Counted from the first letter of the stretch, positions 18,173 to 26,666 are shown. The stretch is 64,000 nucleotides of DNA from Paenibacillus sp. SY21-1 (GCF_005222705.1 NZ_STGF01000010.1:62001-126000), one strand, 5' to 3'. Numbers and translations: made by a program. Notes: generated by a model not told the origin, from the sequence alone.

Positions 18173-18286
18173 GTGTTCATCTCCTTTGCCAATCGAGATT
18201 GACTTTCTATAGAAAGTTGAACGTCTATTGGTGCGAATAAGACGCGGCTGCTGGTATGCGATTAAAGTTATAGTCCAGTTGGCTGA

Positions 18287-18451
18287 TTACCAGCAAGCAC
18301 GCAAGATAATTACCAAGAGGATGAAAAGAACGAGAATGCTGCCCGCGTTGTTGAACGCGCCGCCTACCTTCGGTCCGCAGTATTGGTTCGCACCCGCAAC
18401 CGGGTAAGGACCGTTGTTACCAGCACCGACACCTGCTACTCCATAGCTCAT
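18287..18451 (-). CDS. YjcZ-family small hydrophobic protein, tandem paralogue
   Basis: A 54-residue protein starting MSYGVAGVGAGNN with the C-terminal segment SILVLFILLVIILRACW, closely similar to its downstream neighbour at 18005-18172, from which it is separated by 114 bases. AAAGGAGATG lies 6 bases before the ATG. The paralogues share the Asn/Gly-rich head with PVAG and CGP elements and an identical transmembrane tail, so they are a recent duplication. The role is inferred from family membership to be in the spore or forespore membrane. Confidence 0.85.
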   Translation of the reverse strand: MSYGVAGVGAGNNGPYPVAGANQYCGPKVGGAFNNAGSILVLFILLVIILRACW

Positions 18452-18628
18452 TTGCTCATCTCCTTTGTGATTGACTACACAGTATCCTATGTGTTAAGGC
18501 GGAAAGTGCATGGGCTGATGAAGGAAATGAGCAAACGCCTAAGCGGGCGGATTGAGGGGAATTTTAGTCCATCTAATGATGGGGATAGGGTGAATTCTCA
18601 ACGGCATGAATCCAAACCGAGACGCAAA

Positions 18629-19393
18629 CTATTTACGTGATAAAATGATGACATTCAACCAAGCCAGTTCGGATAGTGTCAACGTACCCATATCGGCTTT
18701 ATCGATCCATTTGGCATCGCTAAGCAAATTCTGCTGTTTGAAGGATTTGAGAGCATGAACTAGCATTTTTCTCTCAGTGATGGAAAGTTGAAGATCGGAC
18801 GAGTCGTCCGTTTGCGGGACAGCAGGAGTTAATGGTTTTACGCTTGTAGTGGCGTCGGTAACAGGATTGCTAGCTGGATCATGTGCAGCGGCGCTCTCTT
18901 TCAGCTTGTACGCTACTTTGCTTTTGAATTCTATCCACCCCGTCCACTTGCCTCCTTCGTACATCAGGCGCGGGCATATTTTGCCGCTCCAGTCAAAATG
19001 ACGCTTCAACTGCTCAATCGTTAAACCATACTGCTTCAGCAGCTTTGCCGTCAGTTCGGCTGCATGATTCAGTGTTTGGGTGTAATTCCCGCTTTCACAT
19101 ATTTCAATGTGGATGCTTGTCCGGTTCCCGCTCGCAAGCCCGCTTCCGTCGCCTGCCGCCCAGGCATTTTCGTCGAGAGGGATACATTCAATCGCTTCGC
19201 GTTCATCTATTACAATGTGATAGCTGGCGGTACGCGTATTGCCAGGGTTCGTGAGATAAGCCCGCTCGTTGCGGGCTGTGCTCGACGGGTTTCCGGTGTT
19301 GTGAATGGTGATGAATTTGGGAGCCAATGGATGGGCGGGACGGCGATTGTTGGGGGTTGTTAGGGGGATGTGGTCGATGATGTAGTTTGTCAC
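18629..19393 (-). CDS. N-acetylmuramoyl-L-alanine amidase (tailocin/prophage endolysin)
   Basis: Cell-wall lytic enzyme of 254 residues that would release the tail particles. The N-terminal Amidase_2 domain shows FITIHNTGNPSSTARNERAYL, ASYHIVIDEREAIECIPLDENAWAAGD, HIEICESGNYTQTL and the third zinc site near HFDWSGKICPRLM; the His and Cys/His zinc ligands expected for the fold are visible. A linker rich in Ala/Thr/Pro follows, then a C-terminal helical domain ITERKMLVHALKSFKQQNLLSDAKWID that may bind the wall. The GTG start overlaps the stop of the holin gene (GTGA). It has no signal peptide, as expected for a holin-dependent lysin. It is the last gene of the minus-strand tail operon. Confidence 0.93.
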   Translation of the reverse strand: MTNYIIDHIPLTTPNNRRPAHPLAPKFITIHNTGNPSSTARNERAYLTNPGNTRTASYHIVIDEREAIECIPLDENAWAAGDGSGLASGNRTSIHIEICESGNYTQTLNHAAELTAKLLKQYGLTIEQLKRHFDWSGKICPRLMYEGGKWTGWIEFKSKVAYKLKESAAAHDPASNPVTDATTSVKPLTPAVPQTDDSSDLQLSITERKMLVHALKSFKQQNLLSDAKWIDKADMGTLTLSELAWLNVIILSRK

Positions 19394-19977
19394 TGGACTT
19401 CTTTCCTTTTTTCAGTAGTTTTAGTAGAAATAGTTTCTATATGAAGTTCATCTGGTGTGTCTGAGAATTTAGTGGCGACTGCATCTTCTTCCTTTACTCC
19501 CGTTGCTTCTGTTTTCGCCAAGGGTTGTCTATTAGTCGATCGTTCCACTTTTGCCTTCAATTCACTATCAATATGCTCGATGACCGATTCTGGAATCCAA
19601 CGGCCCCATCCTGCCCTAAACGCATTCACAGTGAGCGATTGCCATGTATGATAAATTAGACCAAGAATAACTGCATAAAAAAACAAGCCCGGAGTGCCGA
19701 GCATTAAATCGAGCAAGTTTGCGAGTACCGGAAACGCCAACATAAAAATCGTTCTAAGTATGCCATGTCTTCCATATTCGGAGCTGTAAGTTTTGTCTTT
19801 TTGCGAGGCAGCAATTCCAGTAATCCAATCAAGCACAATTGCCATAAGCAGCAGGACGATTGGAATCAATCGCCCCTCTCCATATACCAGTTCGATCCAA
19901 GGGGCCATAACGGCCCCTAGCCCCGCAGCAAACATTTTGCTTGGGGTTAGATCGAAATAAAGAAGATATTTTACCAT
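19390..19977 (-). CDS. Phage holin family protein (holin 4 / TcdE-like)
   Basis: Membrane pore protein of 195 residues that would let the amidase reach the wall. Hydrophobic segments: MFAAGLGAVMAPWIELVYG, RLIPIVLLLMAIVLDWITGI, LRTIFMLAFPVLANLLDLML and GLFFYAVILGLIYHTWQSL. The motif VLDWITGIAASQKDKTYSSEYGRHGILR is the signature of the phage_holin_4_1 (TcdE/UtxA) family. The C-terminal 60 residues are charged and hydrophilic and longer than usual. GGGGGTGATT precedes the ATG. It lies between the last fibre gene and the amidase, the usual lysis cassette position. Confidence 0.9.
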   Translation of the reverse strand: MVKYLLYFDLTPSKMFAAGLGAVMAPWIELVYGEGRLIPIVLLLMAIVLDWITGIAASQKDKTYSSEYGRHGILRTIFMLAFPVLANLLDLMLGTPGLFFYAVILGLIYHTWQSLTVNAFRAGWGRWIPESVIEHIDSELKAKVERSTNRQPLAKTEATGVKEEDAVATKFSDTPDELHIETISTKTTEKRKEVQ

Positions 19978-20007
19978 AGATGAATCACCCCCAAATATCC
20001 AAGCTTT

Positions 20008-21201
20008 TTATGAAATAAATCGCTCATTTATCGCTATGGAAAATGATTCCCACTCAGAATATGTTGCAATGAGTCTTGCTGACACAGATGAATTAGTTGA
20101 TCTAGCATAAATTTGAATTTTGTCTCCTGATGAACAAAAAATATTCTCTGAAAATGGAATAGCATCAGTAAACGGACGCTCCCTTTCTTGTCCACTAGGA
20201 ATTCCATTAATATATATTCGAGCATACACAGATTGATTATTCGTGCTGGAACCTAGTGTAAATGTAATCCTATAAGTTCCATTTAAGTGTACAGTTTTCT
20301 CAACCAGCTTCGTGTAAACTGTTTGATTTGTAGATAAGGTTGCTGTTTCCACAAATAACTTATTTATAGAACCAGCAGTAAAACCTGCACGAATCACCTT
20401 TCCTTCTCCATTGTAGTAACCGGAAGGGATGAGTATATCACTTGTCAATGAAGCTTGTAAATTCGTTGCTCCGTTGTTTTGTATTAACCCACTAAATATC
20501 CCGTTTTCCGTCCCTATTGTTTTCCCTGCCAGTACATCCGCCGCTACCGCCGTACCATACTCCCCCCCTTCACCCTGCAAGATAAAAGCCGTTCCATTAT
20601 AGACTAATGTATACACAGAATTAACTTTTAGATTTCCGCTAGTAAGCGCGTTGCCGTTTCCTTTCAAAATGGACTTGGCGCCCAAGCCATTGACGTTAAT
20701 CGTTGCCGCCCCCGTATTTGCGGCATGCACTTTCACTGTTACTCTCAAACCGTCAACCAAGGTAGGAGCAGGTGATAGACTCACCGTATATGCAGTAGCC
20801 GATCCCGCAGTAGTTCCATATCCATCTCGATTGGCGCTCAACTGCTTATCTGCAGCTGCCATCAATCCATCTGCCGTTGTAGTTGCTACCGAACTCCCGG
20901 CCTTGCCATTCCAAACACTCTTCTCCGCATCCGTTACAAACCGATTACTACCATCTTGCACAATCACAGATGCAGGGTGATTTGCTGGATGCACATAATT
21001 ATTCGCTCCCGCTGCAACCCCCGCCAATTTCGACTTCTCCGCAGCAGTGTAGTCCTCCGTCGACAGCTGCTTGCCGGACACCTTATCGACCTTCCCTGCA
21101 ACAGCAGCGTCCAAAATATCCGCGTTGCCGTTAAAATCATTCACATCGACAACATCAGTTCCCTCAGGCTTCTTCAAACCCAAATTGCTAGTTGTAAGCA
21201 T
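20008..21201 (-). CDS. Tail fibre protein with exchanged C-terminal tip
   Basis: Probable receptor-binding fibre of 397 residues. The N-terminus MLTTSNLGLKKPEGTDVVDV and NGNADILDAAV is a common tail-fibre attachment head in Bacillales phages. A repetitive Ala/Gly/Asn-rich shaft follows (AATINVNGLGAKSILKGNGN and VLAGKTIGTENGIFSG), then a C-terminal domain from about residue 260 that I do not recognise. The shaft-coding DNA has a base composition like the rest of the cluster, but the part coding for the tip (about 20008-20470) is clearly AT-rich, suggesting it was acquired by recombination. AGGAGGCGTAACC precedes the ATG. Confidence 0.85.
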   Translation of the reverse strand: MLTTSNLGLKKPEGTDVVDVNDFNGNADILDAAVAGKVDKVSGKQLSTEDYTAAEKSKLAGVAAGANNYVHPANHPASVIVQDGSNRFVTDAEKSVWNGKAGSSVATTTADGLMAAADKQLSANRDGYGTTAGSATAYTVSLSPAPTLVDGLRVTVKVHAANTGAATINVNGLGAKSILKGNGNALTSGNLKVNSVYTLVYNGTAFILQGEGGEYGTAVAADVLAGKTIGTENGIFSGLIQNNGATNLQASLTSDILIPSGYYNGEGKVIRAGFTAGSINKLFVETATLSTNQTVYTKLVEKTVHLNGTYRITFTLGSSTNNQSVYARIYINGIPSGQERERPFTDAIPFSENIFCSSGDKIQIYARSTNSSVSARLIATYSEWESFSIAINERFIS

Positions 21202-21267
21202 GGTTACGCCTCCTAGTTTGCTGTTATGTCATTCATTACTGTTAAGTCATTCCTATTGCGCATGATT

Positions 21268-21882
21268 TCATCCCTCAAACACCTTTAAGTCTCCCCACGT
21301 CTTCGAGCCGGCTTCGCCCCACGTTATACTCGTCAAATTATCCCAAACCGTATACGTATACCGCAGCGTATAGCTCAAATGCGCCGGCTTAATCTCATCC
21401 AGCATCCGAATAAAACCAGCAATATTCGCCGGTATGCCTTTTACTCCGATAAAAATAACCTCAAAGCGTCCTTCTGCGGGGTGTTCGATTACGTTGACAT
21501 CGCCGCCGGAGAAGGTCGCCGCAGCCGAAATAATCATCTGCCTGGTGGCGGTGCCCGTGCCGCGAATTTTGGCACGAACAATTTCCCGCCGCCAATCCAC
21601 CGACATCGATGGATCAGTAGCAAGCGCAAATTCCCGCTCCCACCAAGCCAATCCCCATGTAGCGGTCCCGACAAAATATTGCCGCAGCAAGTCCTCGCAA
21701 GCAAGCTGAGTCTCTCCGACTTCAGCGGCCAGTTCCCCCTGCAGCAGCCTCATCTCGCGAATGCCATGCCAATACTCTGGCAAATAAGCAAGCAAGTCCG
21801 GCAGGCGCTGCTCACCCGGCCCTTCCTCTCCCGCTGTCGCGCCAAACATCAACACTCCGTATAAAGCTTCACCATACGCCAT
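21268..21882 (-). CDS. xkdU: XkdU/YmfQ-like baseplate protein (DUF2313)
   Basis: Baseplate wedge component of a contractile tail, 204 residues, the usual size of XkdU/YmfQ proteins. Visible features: LPDLLAYLPEYWHGIREMRLLQ near the N-terminus, LRQYFVGTATWGLAWWEREF, DWRREIVRAKIRGTGTATRQMI and the C-terminal TYTVWDNLTSITWG, all typical of DUF2313. The ATG at 21882 overlaps the stop of the preceding fibre gene by one base (TGATG). In PBSX, xkdU directly follows xkdT; here three fibre-type genes are inserted between them. Confidence 0.85.
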   Translation of the reverse strand: MAYGEALYGVLMFGATAGEEGPGEQRLPDLLAYLPEYWHGIREMRLLQGELAAEVGETQLACEDLLRQYFVGTATWGLAWWEREFALATDPSMSVDWRREIVRAKIRGTGTATRQMIISAAATFSGGDVNVIEHPAEGRFEVIFIGVKGIPANIAGFIRMLDEIKPAHLSYTLRYTYTVWDNLTSITWGEAGSKTWGDLKVFEG

Positions 21883-22379
21883 CAAGATCCACCCCGCAAT
21901 TGCGCCCAGGTTACGCCGGGCGACAGCTTGCCGGCCGCCAAGTCATAGGCGGCCTTCACCGCAGCGGGCGTCGCCGCCAGCACAGCGCTTGTGCTGTTCG
22001 TCGCGCTGCTTAGCTGCGCAACACCCGCGGCGGACACGCTCGCCGCAGGCAGGCGGGCAACCGCGACTGTGCCGGACGTAATGTCCGCGCCGCTATGCTG
22101 GTGGGCAGCAGGAGCAAACGTTGCAGGCTTGCCGCTGACGCCCGACCACGGCACGGCGTCCGCAACCTCCGCCGAATCCACTTTCCCGTTATTGTTCGTA
22201 TCGTAAACCGATTTCAGCATGTCTCCGGTCGACTGCGCAGCAACAAGCAGCACATTGCCTGTGCTTGACCCGATATAAAATTTTTGCGTATCCGTGCAGT
22301 AGCCAAGCTCACCTACAGCCAGTGTGCCAATATTCGCTTCAAGACCGCGACGAATTTGAATCAATACTTTTCTAGGCAC
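21882..22379 (-). CDS. Tail fibre module with MTD-like N-terminal head
   Basis: A 165-residue protein with GTG start after GGGGGCGATGGA. The N-terminus IQIRRGLEANIGTLAVGELGYC and TDTQKFYIGSS is the short head found in many fibre and tropism proteins, shared with the gene at 22392-23417. The middle contains SVYDTNNNGKVDSAEVADAV, resembling a calcium-binding or collagen-adjacent linker, and the rest is an Ala/Ser/Thr-rich shaft ending AAYDLAAGKLSPGVTWAQLRGG. It lacks a recognisable receptor-binding tip, so it may be a connector or short fibre. Confidence 0.75.
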   Translation of the reverse strand: MPRKVLIQIRRGLEANIGTLAVGELGYCTDTQKFYIGSSTGNVLLVAAQSTGDMLKSVYDTNNNGKVDSAEVADAVPWSGVSGKPATFAPAAHQHSGADITSGTVAVARLPAASVSAAGVAQLSSATNSTSAVLAATPAAVKAAYDLAAGKLSPGVTWAQLRGGS

Positions 22380-22391
22380 TCCATCGCCCCC

Positions 22392-23417
22392 TTAGAACGT
22401 GCCGCCGTCAACGACGCCCAGCGTCAAGCGATTGCCATTGGCGGCATCGTATACGATGCTGTCCGCATCGATATTCGCTTCAATGCCCACCGAATTGACG
22501 ACAATGCCTTTGCCAGGCTTGGCCGCAACCGAAGTCGTGCCAACTGTAATCCCGTTGCCAGCTCCAACAGCCAGCGCCACTGCATCCGCCTGTCCGCCGC
22601 CGGTAAGGCCATTCCCTGCCGTAATCGTCTGCAAGGCGCCGCCGGTTCGCACCCAAGCGCTGCCGTTCCAGCTATAAATTTTTTGCTCATCGTCCACATA
22701 AGCGGTCCACCCTGTCACAGGTGTAAAATAAGCCCATGCTCCAGACATCCATTCCGCAATCTGATTCGTCTTGCCCGCCCACACGCCAGTACCGCCGGAT
22801 GGAATGATATAACGATCACCTTCTACGGGACTCGCAGGCGGCGTCGCCAAATGCTGGTCCTTCACGGATGCCTGCGGCTCGATATTGCGTTTGGCCAGCT
22901 CAATTTCGTTTCTGATTTTTTGCGCCGACCACAAATCCGTGATCGCTGTACCGGCATCGTTAATGATCCGATGCTTCGTCGCATCATCAATATGGGTCTT
23001 GATTTCTGCGGCCGTCTTCGTATTCGTTCCATCGGATACCCGGCTAACACGACCGCCCGTCAACTCTGTTCCTCGCACCTTGCCATAGGTAGCGCCATCC
23101 GAAATATCATCTAACGTACCGCCCAGGTCGCTAAGTCCAAGCGCGTTCATCCGCGCCCATTGCGTGCCGTCATCCAGATACAGGTAGCCGCTGTTCGCCC
23201 CGCCGCCTGTCACATAATAATATCTGCCGGACACGCCGGCGCTCGGCCTCGATGCATATGGACCGGACAGCACACGCCCGACAAAAAGGTTAACCGTGCC
23301 GTCACCGATATACACCTCCTTCGTATCCGTACAAAATCCCATTTCGCCGGACAGAAGCGCACCGCGCGCTACAAGCTCAGCCTTCGTACCACGCCTGATT
23401 TTTACACTTTGAGCCAT
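22392..23417 (-). CDS. Tail fibre protein with DUF2793-like domain
   Basis: A 341-residue fibre. It begins VKIRRGTKAELVARGALLSG and EMGFCTDTKEVYIGDG, the same head as the neighbouring fibre at 21882. A linker follows with LSDLGGTLDDISDGATYGKV. A DUF2793-like domain comes next, marked by PVEGDRYIIPSGGTGVWAGK, IAEWMSGAWAYFTPVTGW and KIYSWNGSAWV, known from phage fibres and lyases. The C-terminus is a Gly/Ala/Val beta-rich shaft (ITAGNGLTGGGQADAVALAV). GGTAGGGAGAACA precedes the ATG. Confidence 0.8.
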   Translation of the reverse strand: MAQSVKIRRGTKAELVARGALLSGEMGFCTDTKEVYIGDGTVNLFVGRVLSGPYASRPSAGVSGRYYYVTGGGANSGYLYLDDGTQWARMNALGLSDLGGTLDDISDGATYGKVRGTELTGGRVSRVSDGTNTKTAAEIKTHIDDATKHRIINDAGTAITDLWSAQKIRNEIELAKRNIEPQASVKDQHLATPPASPVEGDRYIIPSGGTGVWAGKTNQIAEWMSGAWAYFTPVTGWTAYVDDEQKIYSWNGSAWVRTGGALQTITAGNGLTGGGQADAVALAVGAGNGITVGTTSVAAKPGKGIVVNSVGIEANIDADSIVYDAANGNRLTLGVVDGGTF

Positions 23418-23456
23418 TGTTCTCCCTACCTTTCATCCATCCATCCATTTTCCCTC

Positions 23457-23867
23457 TCAACCCTCATAAAACCAGCCGCCGTCAATTACGCCCTGCTCCT
23501 TGTAGCGTTCCAGCTCCGTTTGCGTTGCCGTAACTGCCGTTTGAAGGGCATTCACATCAGAGGCGTCAACCTGATCGCCAGGTGTCTGGTACGTTGCGTA
23601 CACAACCGGAGCATCCGCAAATACTTTAATAAGCCGTCGCCAAGGAGCGTCAGAAGGAATAGATACGACGAAGCTCGTCACCTCATCGCCCGTCAAATCC
23701 GGTCCCGTGTAGATGCGCACGGAGCTGGCGGCGATCTGGTCGTGGGCCAGCGGCCCCTCATATTTCCCATCGCTTAACGCCAGCTGCTCTTGCACCGTGT
23801 ACGCCGAACCGTCTGCCTTCTTGTTCAGCTTGGGCTTAAATTCATCAATTTGATCCGGATAGGCCAT
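23457..23867 (-). CDS. Tail/baseplate-associated protein of unknown function
   Basis: A 136-residue protein starting MAYPDQIDEFKPKLNKKADG after GGAGGTGTAGC. It contains VRIYTGPDLTGDEVTSFVV and ends QGVIDGGWFYEG. Small proteins with this start are common directly after the baseplate J gene in Bacillales contractile phages and are often misnamed after an unrelated enzyme; I do not know their role. The central beta-rich part and C-terminal helix (NALQTAVTATQTELERYKEQ) suggest a fibre-network connector. It overlaps nothing and is one base from xkdT. Confidence 0.7.
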   Translation of the reverse strand: MAYPDQIDEFKPKLNKKADGSAYTVQEQLALSDGKYEGPLAHDQIAASSVRIYTGPDLTGDEVTSFVVSIPSDAPWRRLIKVFADAPVVYATYQTPGDQVDASDVNALQTAVTATQTELERYKEQGVIDGGWFYEG

Positions 23868-23868
23868 G

Positions 23869-24906
23869 CTACACCTCCAAATCCACGCCAGCCAGCGCCG
23901 GAATTTCCTCTGCCGCCAGCGCTACGTTGGCCGTACCGCCGTTCAGCAGCAGGCTTGTATAATCCAGTACGCCTGGAACCGAAAGCAGCAATTGTCCGAT
24001 TTGCGCCAAGCTCACGTAATTCGCAGCAAAAGCAAGCGAGCGGAAATGCAGCCCAACCGCCAGTGCAAAAGCATCCGCCGCCGCCTGCAATGCGTAGCCC
24101 GGGGCCAGCGTTACGACAGCCTCCACTTGGATCTCTTTCGCCGTTGCCGATACAACCGTCACCTCTGCACCAATGGGCCGAACGGTTTCAATATAGTCCG
24201 CAACCTCCATAACCAGCGCCGGACTTGCAGGCTGCTTCCCGCTATCGACAATGACGACCTTGACGCTCCCGGCCCCATTCCATAACGGCTTCACCTTTGC
24301 TCCGCCTACACCGCTTACCTCCAGCGCCCAGTTTCGGTAATCCGCCGCATTGCCGCCGCTGGATGGATTGCGCACGCGATACAAATAGCGGGCACGCAGC
24401 TCCGCGTCCGCTTCCTCGTCTTCCCCGGGAATTCGTATATCGATCAGTTCGGCACGGGCAAGACCGCCAATGTAGTCTACCGGGAGCAAGTTGCCGTAGG
24501 GCTCATTTCCAGCCGTTCCTGGCTGTTCAGCAACCATCTCATACTCCCCTGCCGCAAGTCTCGACTGCGCTGCAAAGTAGATCCCATCTGCCGCAAACCT
24601 GCTGCCGATCGCCACGTCCACCGGTCCGCCGCCAGTGCCATAAAACCGGCCCAGCCGTTTGGCCTGAACGGCCGCTTGTCTTATCACGCCAAAATCCGCA
24701 GCGCGCCGATCCAGAAATTCCGCGCTGGACGTTTCAGCAAACGCGAGCGCCAAATTCATATCCAGCTGCGCATACAGCTCGGCTAGCTCCGCCGCTGCCG
24801 GGGCGAGCGCATCGTAAATGACGCTGCCCTCGCGCTTGTCCACATCCGACGGAACACGCTCCAGCATTCGCCCCAGCAGCGCACTAAACGTAAGTGCTTC
24901 ATACAC
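23869..24906 (-). CDS. xkdT: Baseplate J-like protein (XkdT)
   Basis: Baseplate wedge protein of the contractile tail, 345 residues, the family's usual length. A GTG start at 24906 fits GAGAGGAGG 9 bases upstream and overlaps xkdS by 8 bases; a longer TTG-started frame has no such site. Features of the baseplate_J family: VDKREGSVIYDALAPAAAEL, EFLDRRAADFGVIRQAAVQA, VDYIGGLARAELIDIRIPGEDEEADAELRARYL (arginine-rich RYL segment), and GGNAADYRNWALEVSGVGGA, NGAGSVKVVIVDSG later. All these are diagnostic of gpJ/XkdT. Confidence 0.93.
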   Translation of the reverse strand: MYEALTFSALLGRMLERVPSDVDKREGSVIYDALAPAAAELAELYAQLDMNLALAFAETSSAEFLDRRAADFGVIRQAAVQAKRLGRFYGTGGGPVDVAIGSRFAADGIYFAAQSRLAAGEYEMVAEQPGTAGNEPYGNLLPVDYIGGLARAELIDIRIPGEDEEADAELRARYLYRVRNPSSGGNAADYRNWALEVSGVGGAKVKPLWNGAGSVKVVIVDSGKQPASPALVMEVADYIETVRPIGAEVTVVSATAKEIQVEAVVTLAPGYALQAAADAFALAVGLHFRSLAFAANYVSLAQIGQLLLSVPGVLDYTSLLLNGGTANVALAAEEIPALAGVDLEV

Positions 24907-25300
24907 CGCTAACAACCTCCTCTCCAAAGCTTCCAAACTCCGTCACAATAGTAAAGACGACTGACAGCTTCTCTGCATCGGACTCATAGCGGAAATCCCT
25001 CACTTCAAGAACCCGCTCATCCTGCAGCAGCGCTTCTTCCAGCCTGCGCTCTAGCTCCACGCGAAAATAGGCAGAATCACCGCCGATCACGCCCTCAAGC
25101 TCTACCCCATAATCCGGGCTATAGCAAAAAAAGTCGTAGCGCTCTGTGTGCAGAATTTTGTACACTGCTTGTTTGACCGCTTCCAGACCATCTACCCGAC
25201 CAGACATTCTGCCGTTCTCTAAGTCCAGCCGGTACGTCACACTCGTCTCCGGCGTCTCATCCAGCGTCACCGGAGCAACAGCCGCTCCTTGCGGAATCAT
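24899..25300 (-). CDS. xkdS: XkdS-like baseplate protein (DUF2634)
   Basis: 133 residues from ATG 25300, with GGGAGG 7 bases upstream. It shows the DUF2634/gp25-like elements YRLDLENGRMSGRVDGLEAV, KQAVYKILHTERYDFFCYSPDYG and the final VVFTIVTEFGSFGEEVVSGV. The protein caps the baseplate wedge in T4-type and PBSX-type tails. Its start overlaps the stop of a 32-codon frame (ATGA), and its 3' end overlaps xkdT, so the whole baseplate block is translationally coupled. Confidence 0.9.
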   Translation of the reverse strand: MIPQGAAVAPVTLDETPETSVTYRLDLENGRMSGRVDGLEAVKQAVYKILHTERYDFFCYSPDYGVELEGVIGGDSAYFRVELERRLEEALLQDERVLEVRDFRYESDAEKLSVVFTIVTEFGSFGEEVVSGV

Positions 25301-25395
25301 GTTCGCACCTCCCGAGATAATCCGGTTGTGTAACACGTAACTCTAGTCGGCGAACGTTGTGTTGTTGGTGCCGCAAGCCATCCATTTACAATCAT
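25297..25395 (-). CDS. Very small coupled frame between xkdR and xkdS
   Basis: A 32-codon frame whose ATG overlaps the TGA of xkdR (ATGA) and whose TGA overlaps the ATG of xkdS (ATGA). AAGGTGGTG lies 7-8 bases upstream of the start. The peptide begins MIVNGWLAAPTTQRSP and is not recognised. The precise double coupling argues that it is translated, either as a real small tail protein or only to carry ribosomes from xkdR to xkdS. Confidence 0.5.
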   Translation of the reverse strand: MIVNGWLAAPTTQRSPTRVTCYTTGLSREVRT

Positions 25396-25694
25396 CGCCG
25401 CACCACCTTATCCAGCACCACATACTGCTGGCCGCCCTGAACGCGAAGCAGCAGCACCGTATCGCCAGACTCCAGCCCGCTGCGAATGAGCAGCTTGCCA
25501 AGCTCCGGCAGCTCCAGTTCATAGCGAGTAAGACTTTCCGGCACAATTAAAAAGTCCTCCGGCAAAGTAAAACGCTGATCCACGTTTACTTCCAGAGGAC
25601 TTATTCCAACAACTTTGCCTACTAGCACCGCCGTCGGGTTGCCCGAGGCGTAGGCGGCGGCTCCCGCCTTTTTGATCGTATCCAGTAAGGCCAT
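25392..25694 (-). CDS. xkdR: XkdR-like tail protein (DUF2577)
   Basis: A 100-residue baseplate-hub-associated protein. DUF2577 elements: GNPTAVLVGKVVGISPLEV, VDQRFTLPEDFLIVPESLTR and the C-terminal SGDTVLLLRVQGGQQYVVLDKV, an OB-fold-like beta protein. It overlaps xkdQ by one base (TAATG) and the small coupled frame downstream. Length and gene order match xkdR of PBSX. Confidence 0.88.
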   Translation of the reverse strand: MALLDTIKKAGAAAYASGNPTAVLVGKVVGISPLEVNVDQRFTLPEDFLIVPESLTRYELELPELGKLLIRSGLESGDTVLLLRVQGGQQYVVLDKVVRR

Positions 25695-26662
25695 TACACC
25701 ACCCTCAATTCCAGCTTCATCGTGTGAGAATCCGCATCTAGCTTATGCGTGCATTCATCCACGAGAAAATATTGATTAATCTCCAACTCGTCGATGATAA
25801 TCGGCACGTAGCTGCCCGCCCGAACCCGTATGTCGCCAAGCGCCTCAATGCCAATCGTACGCTGCTCCTTATTTTTAAGTGTAAGCAGTTGATCCAGCAT
25901 TTCGCGAATCTGTCCCGCATTCATTTTTTCATCGGCTTGCTTGTAGAGCTGGAGTCTGCCCCATTTCGCTATGTTGGCGCTATCCTGGGCGATATGCACG
26001 TCCCGTTTGCCCGATTCCTTGTTGTCCTGATAAATCTTAATTCGGTTGTACGTCTCGGAATCAATAGAAGCTTTATAGTCGAAATCGATCATCAAGCTGC
26101 TGCTGCCAATGACAAAGTCCACCTTTAAATCGTCCAGCTTCCGCAGCGACAGCTTGCCGAAATCGTCGAACAGCATATAATTTTCGCCCTTGTGAATCAG
26201 CGTCAGATCAAGCGACTTGCATATCATATCAAGCAGCTTCTTGTTATCCTCGACCATAGAGGCGATTTTGTAGCTTGGCGCGTCGAGCCTCCCCAGAGCA
26301 AGACCGTTGTCCTGCGCGATTTTTCGCACCACGTCGGCCGCCGTCACATCCTTGAACACGTACGTATCGTTGCCCAGCAAATAGCGGATCTGATCGTACG
26401 CCTTAACCGTGACGCTCTCTTCCTTTCCGAAGCCTACCTCGAACACATAGCCGTAAAACACATCCACTCCATCCTTGCGCAGCAGAACCACGTCGCCATT
26501 GCCGATCTTAAACGCTTCCCGCTGGAACGGACTGTCCTTAATTAGCGTAAAATCAAGGCTGGACGGAGCTCCGATCCGTTTCGTTTTGTACGTAAGCGAT
26601 GGTACAAGCGTCGTAATATCCCATACCTTACCATCCCGGTTGTCCAGCAAAATAGTCAGCAT
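25694..26662 (-). CDS. xkdQ: XkdQ-like baseplate hub protein
   Basis: 322 residues, homologous by size and position to PBSX XkdQ, the gp27/gpD-type baseplate hub. Beta-rich N-terminal domain with LTYKTKRIGAPSSLDFTLIK, VFYGYVFEVGFGKEESVTVK and AYDQIRYLLGNDTYVF, and a LysM-like helper segment VTAADVVRKIAQDNGLALG. The C-terminal part carries IRVRAGSYVPIIIDELEINQ, YFLVDECTHKLDADSHTM. It lies between the LysM protein and XkdR, the standard order. Confidence 0.9.
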   Translation of the reverse strand: MLTILLDNRDGKVWDITTLVPSLTYKTKRIGAPSSLDFTLIKDSPFQREAFKIGNGDVVLLRKDGVDVFYGYVFEVGFGKEESVTVKAYDQIRYLLGNDTYVFKDVTAADVVRKIAQDNGLALGRLDAPSYKIASMVEDNKKLLDMICKSLDLTLIHKGENYMLFDDFGKLSLRKLDDLKVDFVIGSSSLMIDFDYKASIDSETYNRIKIYQDNKESGKRDVHIAQDSANIAKWGRLQLYKQADEKMNAGQIREMLDQLLTLKNKEQRTIGIEALGDIRVRAGSYVPIIIDELEINQYFLVDECTHKLDADSHTMKLELRVV

Positions 26663-26666
26663 TCCC

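Noticed and set aside
18383..18640. 85-codon plus-strand frame over the second YjcZ gene
   Set aside because: Antisense to a clear YjcZ-family gene with a strong ribosome binding site.
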